Below are positions 54,915-64,000 of a stretch of DNA of 64,000 nt, in pieces (the first letter of the stretch is position 1; the number at the start of each line of letters is the position of its first letter). Source of the stretch: Cladocopium goreaui (lineage: Eukaryota > Sar > Dinophyceae > Suessiales > Symbiodiniaceae). The position numbers were made by a program, and so were the translations under genes. The notes below the pieces were generated by a model that had not been told where the DNA came from, did no database searches, and was given only the letters and a program-made list of their open reading frames with translations. Location: the NCBI GenBank assembly GCA_947184155.2, contig CAMXCT020002699.1:1-64000 (forward strand). Reading direction: 5' to 3'.

Positions 54915-55190
54915 AATTGAAAATAATTAATTAACTTGAAGTCAACTGAAAATCCTTTGAAATCAATTGGAAGTAAATTGATTTAAATTGAACATCAATT
55001 GGAATCAATTGGAAATCAGTTGAAAGTAATTGATTAATTAAGTTAAAATCAATTGAAAATGCATTGAAATTCAACTTACTTCAATTGAAAATTCATTGAA
55101 ATTAAATAGATATCAACTGAACATAATTGATTAATTAATTAATTAATTAATTACTTAATTACTTACTTACTTATGTTTGTTTTGGTGGTC
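54915..55190. repeat. Diverged GAAATCAATTG repeats and TTAATTAA linker
   Basis: Degenerate 21-bp minisatellite units, then ATTAATTAATTA runs, then half of a hairpin unit (CCACTATTGTGTTCAGCT, about 55188-55205). Confidence 0.6.
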
Positions 55191-55671
55191 CACTATTGTG
55201 TTCAGCTACTTATTGAGGTGAATTGTCTTTAATTACAAACATTCCCTTTACCTTTTTCCTGTGCTAAAGTTTTTTCTTAGAATTATGTGTCAACCCAGAC
55301 CATGTCACAGTTCCTTATCACTTTTTTTGCTTACACTGAATGTCAAAGCTTTATTTGCTGAGATTTGCGCAGTTTGGCTCAGAACATAGTATATAGCAAA
55401 TAATGTTTTTCTAAGAGTTTGCTGAGATCTAAACTAAGAATAATGCTCATGAGCCAGGTTGAAAATGAATCTCAGCTGAGAGGAAGAGACAGGTAGCCTT
55501 GCTTAGAAGGCACCTGAGGAAATTGAAAATTAATTACTGCTGAGATTTTTGTTTCTCAGCACTTGCAGATCCAAAGAACCACTCAAGTTCTTTCTCATGA
55601 GCATCTACCTGAGCTGCAGGCTACATCAAATTTTAACAATGTCTTCAGTTGAAAAAATAATCATGTTCCAA
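55191..55671. other. Spacer upstream of F / downstream of X
   Basis: No supported exon. Contains leader-like words (TTTGCTGAGATTTGCGCAG). It ends where homology with copy 2 begins. Confidence 0.35.
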
Positions 55672-55705
55672 AAACATTGATGGCCCAAAAGTAAAAATAC
55701 ATTTT

Positions 55706-57406
55706 TCAATGAGCAACCTCAGTCTGAGTGTTCCAAGGTGGAAGTGCATCAGGAGGAGAAATGTCACTGAGGTCAATGGAGTCCAATGCTGAGAATGTCT
55801 CAGCCTGAGAAGGAAATAATAAACAAAACATCACATGAACTAGTTAATCTAAAGACTATGTTGAAGTTGTTGCTTACCCCAATGCTCAAGTTAAAACAAA
55901 CTAATTCAAGCTGAGCAACCTTGGTTTTCAGGCCATCTTGCCTGGTCAGAGCAGCTTGGTAATGCTGCTTAGCCATACTCCATCCTGAGGTGTGAGTAAG
56001 AGCATGCTCTAAGTCAAACTCCTTGCGCATAAAGACTGAGTCAAGCTCTGGGCGCATTGTGTTCTGCACCAGAAGCACCTCATGGCTGAGCTCTTCCTCA
56101 GATGCCTCAGTCTGGTAGATGGCCTGAGATTGTTTGGCATCACAGCATGGTAATTAAAAGATATTGCTGATCAGTTAAACTTAAGAAAGAACTAATGAAA
56201 AGTAAAATTGCAAATAGAAAAAATACCAACACAAAAAAAATGACATTGATTAATTATCCTGAGTTGCTCTGAGAAAACGCTGATATTGCACCCCCTCCTG
56301 GATGCTGAGGATAGCTGTGCTGAGCAACAAATCCCATTCCATCTCTAAGTCCTCAGTTGCTGAAGCATTCTTGTTTCATTAATTACTAAGCACACAGATT
56401 TGATCTTAAACAAATCTATTAATTGATTAATTAATTAATATAATTAATTGATTAATTAGTCAATTCATTAATTAATTGCATTGAAAAAAAACATAAAACT
56501 GACAGTGGCTTTAACCAAGACACCATGTTGGTATACTGAGAGACTCCTTTACTTCCACTGAGAAAGGACCACTTCTGAGTGTTTATGAACTCCAAATACA
56601 GCTGAGATCCACCAGCTGAGGGGTTGAAGTCATTGAAGTGCTGCTTGAGGTGTCTCAGGACATCCCATGGCCTCCCCTGAGAAAGGTCCATCCTGAGCTC
56701 CATTGATTGCAGCTTTGTGCCACAATACTGAGATGAGGTCAAGTGTTCTTGACTGAGCTCCCACATCTCCTGGCTGGGTCAAATGAACCAACTAAAAAGG
56801 AATATGTTTTTTGAGATAATTCATTAATTAATATGGAAAGCATCAACCTTAGGCCATCATCTTTCTGACATATGCTCAAGTGCCACCAAGTTTCCTCCCT
56901 CAGGTTGCTTATCTGAGTGTCCAATTTCTCAACTGAGTTACTGAACAGCTTCAGATCAGAGGATATCTCAAGCAAAGTCTTGAGGATGATGCTGAGGAGG
57001 ATGATAGCTGAGCATATTCCCTTGGCATTGCAATCAAGAACTTATCAAGAATGTGTCTAAAAATGATAGGAACCCAGTTATTTGCTTGGAGAAAGCTAGT
57101 GGAGAAACAAAAGTGTTTATTTACTTAAATCTTGCCCAAGATCCAGCTGAGAACTGGTGCAGAGTGGTTCCAACCCACTCAGCCTCTTGCTCAGATCAAC
57201 TGAGTTGCAGCCTGCAATGCTGGCTGCATGAGATGGGAAAAACATATTTCCTCAATTAATTAATGAGGTTAACAAAAACCCATTCAATAGCCCAAGGTTT
57301 AAAACCAAAAAGCTGAGATGCAAGCTCAGATGCTGGCCATGCTGATCCCTGAGCTCATCACCAAGGCCAAGAAAGCAAAGGTCTTGAGCTGATTTGAAAT
57401 AGCCAT
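55706..57406 (-). CDS. Gene X (copy 3)
   Basis: Proposed exons: 57334-57406, 57132-57211, 56859-57020, 56524-56769, 56259-56369, 55878-56123, 55706-55804. The exons are the same lengths as in copy 2, while indels fall in introns (for example a 4-bp loss near 56250), as expected if the exon model is right. Transcribed towards cassette F. Confidence 0.55.
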
Positions 57407-57849
57407 GCTGAGCCTTGGCTGACAAGATTAGAATTTAGCAACCTCAAACTGAAACAAGGTAATTAATTAAGTAATTAAATATACCACTTTTATACAGTAA
57501 TCAATTGACAACCTCTATTTCATAGGAAAAACTTGATACAATAAAAAAAATGCAACAAAAAACAAAACTTAAATTTTATTGACAATCTCAGGAACACAGT
57601 TGACAGGAGCTGAAGGAAGCTGATGCTGCTCTGGGCACTGCTGAGCTTTGGATGCTGCTGTGCACACATGCAAGCTCTGAGGCAAAACATCAGGTTTTTT
57701 TTTATTTAATTATTTTCTTAGTTTCTTTCATTTGAAATTCCCAGAAATGCTCAATTTCCCAAACTATATATATATATAATGCCTTATTAAAACCCAATTT
57801 AAATATATCTCTCAACAATTTTTCAAGGTGGTAGTCCATGAGCAACCCT

Positions 57850-59345
57850 GATACACAATAGTATGGTTTGTTTGAGGGTACACTATTTTGTCCAGCTGCT
57901 TCCTGAGGTCATGATTTTTAGATTTTTTCAATCAGTTCCTTTACCTTTTCCTTTGCTAGCTAATTTTTTTTCCTTTTAATTAATTCCTTTCTTAGTTTCT
58001 TTCATTTGAAATCCTCAGAAATGCACAGTTTCCCAAAATATATGATGCCTTATTAAAACCCAATTAAAAAACATCACTCAGACAATTTTTCAAAGGGGTA
58101 GTCCATGAGCAACCCTGATACACAATAGTGTGGTTTGTTTGAGGGTACACTATTGTGTCCAGCTGCTTCCTGAGGTTATGTGTTTTTTTTTTAACCAGTT
58201 CCTTTCCCTTTTCCTTTGTTAAAGGTTGTTTCCCTTTTAATTACTTAGCCTCATCCTTCTTGGAATCAAAACCAAAGGCTTTCCAAAGGATTAGTTTCAG
58301 CCAACCAAAAAAAGACATGAATGATCATGATACACAATAGTATGGTTTGTTTGAGGGTACACTATTGTGTCCAGCTGCTTCCTGAGGTGACTTTGTTTTT
58401 TTTACCATTCCCTTTACCTTTTCCTTTGCTAAAGTTTTTTCCTTTTAATTAATTCCTTCTTAATTAGTTTCTTTCATTTGAAATTCCCAGAAATGCTCAA
58501 TTTCCCAAAATTTATGATGCCTTATTAAAACCCAATTAAAAAACATCACTCAGACAATTTTTCAAAGGGGTAGTCCATGAGCAACCCTGATACACAATAG
58601 TGTGGTTTGTTTGAGGGTACACTATTGTGTCCAGCTGCTTCCTGAGGTTATGTGTTTTTTTTTTGAACCAGTTCCTTTCCCTTTTCCTTTGTTAAAGGTT
58701 GTTTCCCTTTTAATTACTTAGCCTCATCCTTCTTGGAATCAAAACCAAAGGCTTTCCAAAGGATTAGTTTCAGCCAACCAAAAAAAGACATGAATGATCA
58801 TGATACACAATAGTATGGTTTGTTTGAGGGTACACTATTGTGTCCAGCTGCTTCCTGAGGTGACTTTGTTTTTTACCATTCCCTTTACCTTTTCCTTTGC
58901 TAAAGTTTTTTCCTTTTAATTAATTCCTTCTTAATTAGTTTCTTTCATTTGCAATTCCCAGAAATGCTCAATTTCCCAAAATTTATGATGCCTTATTAAA
59001 ACCCAATTAAAAAACATCACTCAGACAATTTTTCAAGGGGGTAGTCCATGAGCAACCCTGATACACAATAGTATGGTTTGTTTGGGGGTACACTATTGTG
59101 TCCAGCTGCTTCCTGATGTGTTTTTTTTTCAACCATTTCCTTTCCCTTTTCCTTTGCTAAAGTTTTTTCCTTTTAATTACTTAGCTTCATTCTTCTTGGA
59201 ATCAAAACCAAAGGCTTTCCAAAGGATTAGTTTCAGCTAACCAAACAAACACATGAATGATCATGATACACAATAGTATGGTTTGTTTGAGGGTACACTA
59301 TTGTGTCCAACTGCTTCCTGAGGTGATTTTGTCTTTAAACATTCC
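57850..59345. repeat. Hairpin satellite array 9 (7 units)
   Basis: Equivalent of array 5; the first unit has a mutated arm (ACTATTTTGTCC). Confidence 0.8.
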
Positions 59346-59490
59346 CTGTCTTCCTTTTAATTTCAGTAATTACTTTCTTAGTTTCATTTGAAATTTTCAA
59401 AAATTCTCAGTTAGTTAATTATATAATTAATTAATTATAGCAATTGTTGGTTCCTTCTGCTGAGCTCAACCTTAGTCATTGGAAGTTTAC

Positions 59491-59527
59491 CCAATCCCAT
59501 CACTTTCCCAAACTTGTTTTTGGCCAT
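59491..59527 (-). CDS. Start exon (exon 0) upstream of gene X, copy 3
   Basis: M-AKNKFGKVMGL plus one base with a GTAAAC donor, as at 35801-35837. Confidence 0.35.
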
Positions 59528-59937
59528 GCATTTTGCTCATAGTGCTTTGCTGAGGCATACTGAGCCTTGCTCAGGCCAAAGTTGAAAAAACCATTGAAGC
59601 TGGCTGAGGTAGAACATGATGTAGATCATGCTGAGATCCTGTCAGGGACAAAATGCTGAAAGCAAAACATTCAACTGTTTGGCACTAATTAATCTCATTG
59701 CATATTGTTCATTTAATAATTACTCAAAAAAAGTAAGTAACTACACATCATTGTGTGTTAAACAAATTGACTATGCAGTCAAATGCATCCAACAATTAAC
59801 ATACTTAATTACTGTAGAAGCCCTCCACATCCCTTCAGAGCTGCACACTTTTTTCCTTAGCTTGAAGCTGCATGGATTGCTTGTGATAGCAAATTTTAAA
59901 AAATACACTGAGATTTTACTCAGTGATGCTGATGCTT

Positions 59938-60660
59938 TCAGTCAGCTGCCTTGCTCTTATCAGAATGCTCCTCAGCATCTTCTTGCTGCTCACTGCTCTT
60001 AGAAGGCTGAGAATCTCCCTGAGTTTCCTGTTGTTTCTCCTCCAAAACTTGAAAAATCTGATCATCAGTGAGTTTAAGCTTTTTTCTGATCTGATCAAAT
60101 TTAATCGCTAAGTCAATTTTTTCCCGATCCTCAGATTGGATGCTGCTGCTTCCTGAGAAATTCTTCTTCTTCTCTTCCTCTTTCTGAGCCATGCAATTGA
60201 TGAGCTTCTGCTGAGCATCATCAAACTGGATCTTAGTCTCATGCCACTGATTCATGAGGACCTCCATGGGCTCAATGTCTTTTTTGAGCTTCCTCACAGT
60301 TGCATACTGAGCATCCTCAGCTTCAGTGATGGTTTGGCTGAGCAAGGTGAAATCCTCATGGTAATCACTGAGAGCCAACCAATTTCCAGTCTTCTCAGCT
60401 TTGGCCACCTCCTCCTTCAAGATATCTATCTGCCTCTGGGCATCACCCTTCTGTATCTCATTGATGCAGAAGGTTTCCATGCAACTGATGTCTGAGGTTG
60501 TAGAAGCAGCAGGAGATGGCCTCTCAGGCCTGACCTCCTGTGCCATGAACTGAGCAACACCATACTCTGCATCCACTGAGTTGGCCCATGGCAAAGGATT
60601 CATGCTGAGGATATAGTTGTAGTAGGCCTGAATCACATACTTAGGCCACCCAACTGAGTC
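59938..60660 (-). CDS. Cassette A4, exon 3: GW-YY-PLPW coiled-coil part
   Basis: Intact 240-codon copy with substitutions shared with A3 (ILKEEV, ATVRKLKKDIE). Same acceptor. Confidence 0.7.
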   Translation of the reverse strand, partial: DSVGWPKYVIQAYYNYILSMNPLPWANSVDAEYGVAQFMAQEVRPERPSPAASTTSDISCMETFCINEIQKGDAQRQIDILKEEVAKAEKTGNWLALSDYHEDFTLLSQTITEAEDAQYATVRKLKKDIEPMEVLMNQWHETKIQFDDAQQKLINCMAQKEEEKKKNFSGSSSIQSEDREKIDLAIKFDQIRKKLKLTDDQIFQVLEEKQQETQGDSQPSKSSEQQEDAEEHSDKSKAAD

Positions 60661-60868
60661 CTGACTGCCAACTGCTTTGAATGAAACAACAAAGTAAACT
60701 GTAATTGATTGTAATTATCAAGTAATTAACCAAGTATTTTTTTTAAATTAATTGACTAATATGTGTATATAATTGGTTGTTTTAATTGTCACTGAGGTAC
60801 TTTTTGACTTCCTGAACACTCAAAAAATATTGAAAAAACATGAAATGATGCTAAGCCAACCCAGGATC

Positions 60869-61522
60869 ATGACATTCTCTGCAGCCAGATTGCCATGGGA
60901 TCCTGCTGAGCATCACCTTGTGGCCTCCTGGACATTTGATGTTTGGCTCTCTGAGGTACCTGGGGTAGATCACAATGTCTTCCTCAGCATGGTCCAACTC
61001 ATCTCCCCCAAAGATTTCTGAGAGCTTGATCTCTTGTGGCTCATCAGGAATAAGCTGAGCATGTCTTGGACCACCCTCACAAGTGAATTTGGTGTTGGCT
61101 GGGATGGTGTCTAAGACTTTGCTGTAAACTGAGGGGCCTTTTCTGCCCTTCATAGCTTTGCCTTCTTGAATCATAGGTCCTAAGATGGGGTCTCTGCTGG
61201 AGAAGGCTGAGGCATGGATTCTGCCTGTTTCTGAGTGCTTGCCTTTGCCCCAGCTTGTGCTATAGCCTGGGTCTTTGCCATGGCCTTTGCCTTTGCCCTG
61301 AGTCTTTGCCATAGCCTTTCTCTTTTCCTGAGTCTTTGCCATAGCCTTTCTCTTTTCCTGAGTCTTTGCCATAGCCTTTCTCTTTTCCTGAGTCTTTGCC
61401 AAAGCCTTTGCCATAATAGCCTTGGTCTTTGCCTGAGTCTTTGCCTGAGTCTTTGCACCACGATTTGCCTGAGCCTTTGCCCCTAGGCAAAATCAAGCCA
61501 TCTTCATCTTGGCCACCCATGG
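60869..61522 (-). pseudogene. Cassette A4, exon 2 with one-base insertion
   Basis: An extra C near 61298 shifts the frame inside the decapeptide array: the start frame turns into GQRQRPWQ and stops at 61260. The zinc-ribbon half stays open in another frame. Length is 654 against 653 nt. A true break or a sequencing error. Confidence 0.7.
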
Positions 61523-61754
61523 CTTGCAAGAAGTGCAGCTGAGTTGGCAGAAATCACACTGAGATCAAAGCAGCTGAGGAATCACATAGACATGCACATA
61601 TAAAAATGCTACAATTTCATTTGTTAATTAATCAATTAGTTAGCTAATTAGCAAATTATTTGATGTCAACATTAATTAGTTAATTACTGATAAAACTGAC
61701 CAAAAGTCTAAGATTATGGCCAATCCCACACCACCAGAAACACCCTTCAGTCCT

Positions 61755-62333
61755 CTAGGGCTCTTCAGTCTTGGCCTTCTTGGACTTGGGCTCAGCATCT
61801 GATGATGGTGGATCTGATGCTGCTTCATCATTCTGCTCAGAGTCACCAAAGACCTGAGAGTCATCATCCTGCTCAGAGTCACCAAAGACCTGAGAGTCAT
61901 CATCCTGCTGAGAGTCACCAAAGACCTGAGAGTCATCAGCATGCTGAGAGTCCTCAGTGACCTGCTGGGGCATCCTGCTGAGCACTCTGTCCCTGATCTC
62001 AGCAAGCTCCTCCTTGATCACATCAGCCCTGAGGTTCTCAATGTTCTGGCAATGCTGGACCCACTGATGCTGCCTGACCTCCACAAGTGCCAGCATGTTG
62101 AGCAGCTCAGCCTTGCACTTGATGAGGTTGAATCCATTTCCCTGAGACTGTCCACTGAGGGAGGCATGCACCTTGTGCAGCTCATCAAGGGAAGACCTGA
62201 GGTCCTGATGCTCCCCCATGTCGATCTCATGCCTACTGAGGAAGATAAGAGCATCCTGAGGTGTAATGCCAAGATCTGAGATGAACTTAAGGAGCTGTCC
62301 CTCTTCCTGAGTAGTAAGCTTCCCCATTGCCAT
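61755..62333 (-). CDS. Cassette A4, exon 1: acidic protein with basic tail
   Basis: 192 residues, as A2, with minor changes (DRVLSRM, DSEQDD). Stop TAG before the conserved donor-like block. Confidence 0.65.
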   Translation of the reverse strand: MAMGKLTTQEEGQLLKFISDLGITPQDALIFLSRHEIDMGEHQDLRSSLDELHKVHASLSGQSQGNGFNLIKCKAELLNMLALVEVRQHQWVQHCQNIENLRADVIKEELAEIRDRVLSRMPQQVTEDSQHADDSQVFGDSQQDDDSQVFGDSEQDDDSQVFGDSEQNDEAASDPPSSDAEPKSKKAKTEEP

Positions 62334-62577
62334 GGCTGAAAAAGTTAGTGCAGTGGAACTGAGCTAAGGTTCTACTGGCTGTGTTTGATCCTTCACAAGC
62401 TCAAAAATCAACCTGAACCATTGCAAAGAAGCTGAGAGGTTGCATACAAGTTCAATCTAAGCCATAACTCATGACACCAAATCAAAGTTGAACATATTGT
62501 GATTAATTAATGAACAGTTAGTTATAGAAATGGTTGGTTCCTTCAGCTGAGTTCAACCTTAGTCATTGAAACCTTAC

Positions 62578-62602
62578 CCAGACCCACCACTTTCCCAAAC
62601 AT
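62578..62602 (-). CDS. Cassette A4, exon 0
   Basis: MFGKVVGL plus one base with a GTAAGG donor, phase 1. The full leader with palindrome lies upstream. Confidence 0.4.
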
Positions 62603-62718
62603 TTTCTGGCAATGCCTTTTGCTGATAGTGCTATGCTGATGCATACTGAGCCTTGCTCAGGACAAAGTTGGAAACAACTGAGAAGCTAGCTGAGGTAGAA
62701 GATGATGTAGCTCACAGT

Positions 62719-62765
62719 CTGAGGTTCTACTTCATAGTGAGTCTCACTATGAAGTAGAACCTCAG
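62719..62765. repeat. 47-bp near-perfect palindrome, second copy
   Basis: Identical to 10240-10286. Confidence 0.9.
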
Positions 62766-63163
62766 TGCCTTGGCTTCTCCTTCTCCTCAGCACTGAAGAT
62801 GCTCACAACTAAGAAGGATGATGTAGTCACCAGGTACTCCACTTTCTCAGGATGCTGATGTCCTGTCAGGGACAAAAAGCTGAGAGCAAAGCATACAACT
62901 ATTTGACACTAATCTCAGTGTATAGTGTTCATTGAATAATTAATCAGATAAATAAGTAACTACCAATCAATATGTGTTAAACAAATTGACTAATTAATTA
63001 TGCAATCAAATAATTCCAACAATTAACCTGCAGAAGAAGCCTCCACATCCCTTCAGATCTGCACACCTTTTTCCTTCATTCAAGCTGTATGGATTGCTTC
63101 TGAAAGCAAATTTAAAAAGGACACTGAGATTTCACTCAGTGATGTTCCATCTGCCTGAGGCAG

Positions 63164-63889
63164 CTACTTATCCTCATCATTCTGAGATTTTTGTTTCTTA
63201 GCTGGAGGACTGAGCAAATAGACAGCCCTGTCCCTTGGGATCTGGTACTTCTCTATGAAATCTTCAAGTTTCTGAGTCATGAAAGCATCCTGGGCCTCCT
63301 GAGCCTCCCTCTCAGCTTTTTCAGCCTCCTGCTGAGCCTCCTCCTCAGCTAGTACTGCCTCTTTCATTAAAACCATGTTCTCATGGGTTCCTTGGAAAGC
63401 AATGATGCTGTTTGAAATCTCCTGAGACACATCTTCCATCAAGCTGAGATCAGTCTTCAGTCTGGCCACAGTCCTTTCCTGCATTTTCTGAGCTTGTTCC
63501 ATCAATTCTATGCATTCTTGGAGCTCATCCATGTGAACTAACAGGTCCTCCAGAGGTTGCTCATTCATGGAAGCATCTGAGAGAAGCAGAGCCATTGCTG
63601 AGCACCTACCCCCAGGATCCATCTGCTGGAGCTGGCTGAAGTAGTATGCTTCACCACTATGACACTCACTGGCCTGAGGTGGATCAGCTGGCCTTGCCTT
63701 AGGCATCACTGGTGTGCCTAGGGGCTCAGGAGGACGCTGAGAAGATGAAGGCCTAGAAGCAGAAGGATCTTCCATGAACTGAGCCTTACCATAATCTGCC
63801 TTCACTGACTTAGCCCATGGCAATGGATCCATGCTGAGAATCCTGGTGTAGTACCACTGGATCACCCACTGAGGCCATCCATCTGAGCC
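63164..63889 (-). CDS. Cassette C4, exon 3 (gene continues beyond window)
   Basis: Intact 241-codon exon. Its exon 2 would lie past the window end. Confidence 0.7.
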   Translation of the reverse strand, partial: GSDGWPQWVIQWYYTRILSMDPLPWAKSVKADYGKAQFMEDPSASRPSSSQRPPEPLGTPVMPKARPADPPQASECHSGEAYYFSQLQQMDPGGRCSAMALLLSDASMNEQPLEDLLVHMDELQECIELMEQAQKMQERTVARLKTDLSLMEDVSQEISNSIIAFQGTHENMVLMKEAVLAEEEAQQEAEKAEREAQEAQDAFMTQKLEDFIEKYQIPRDRAVYLLSPPAKKQKSQNDEDK

Positions 63890-64000
63890 CTCAATGCAAG
63901 CTGCTTTGAATGAAAAAAAAGTAGACTGTAATTGATCAATTAATTCATGATGTTACCAAGTAATGAATTGCTCAATTAATTAATTAATTGGCTAATTGAT

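Overview
The window looks like nuclear DNA of a dinoflagellate, most likely a member of the Symbiodiniaceae (coral-symbiont algae). Three things point there. A 94-bp tandem repeat at about 27.63-28.01 kb matches a repeat I remember from Symbiodiniaceae genomes. All supported genes lie on one strand. The gene models need intron donors starting GA or GC as well as GT, with AG acceptors usually followed by G, as known for this family. No rRNA, tRNA, CRISPR or bacterial-type operon was seen.

Layout. 1-4905: flank with no gene I recognise, simple repeats at 3.25-3.33 and 4.07-4.86 kb. 4906-27030: a 22.1-kb unit bounded by perfect 27-bp inverted repeats whose outermost bases are TA. It holds hairpin satellite arrays, gene cassettes A1, C1, A2, C2 and E1, and a 21-bp minisatellite. 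27031-31982: flank with the 94-bp repeat and two fold-back sequences. 31983-47562: a second, left-truncated copy of the element (gene X, cassettes A3, C3, E2, same right end). 47563-48123: a second copy of the flank next to that right end. 48124-48223: a 100-N gap. 48224-64000: a third copy, entered in its middle (transposase-like ORF, broken X', cassette F, gene X, A4, C4), still open at the window end.

Main result. Minus-strand ORFs that look like separate small genes appear to be exons of one recurrent gene type, seen in four paralogous forms (A, C, E, F). The exon order is: a tiny start exon (M..GKVxGL), an exon 1 that differs between forms (acidic with a basic tail in A and E), a zinc-ribbon exon (YPRY..EP..C..SRIPWQSGCxxC), and a GW..YY..PLPW coiled-coil exon. 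I propose splice sites for the junctions, and the predicted phases agree between paralogs (phase 1, phase 1, phase 0). A and E are exceptions: their exon 1 ends in a stop just before the shared donor block. The hairpin arrays would then sit in large first introns. Gene X is a separate multi-exon gene with a hydrophobic N-terminus. The whole element, coding and non-coding, is about 7-9 fold enriched in the pentamer CTNAG in the stretches I counted; the flank is not.

I read this as a very large terminal-inverted-repeat DNA element, possibly mobilised by the pogo/CENP-B-like transposase-like ORF, carrying a duplicating gene family of unknown function. The flank copied beside the second right end means either a segmental duplication or an assembly artefact.
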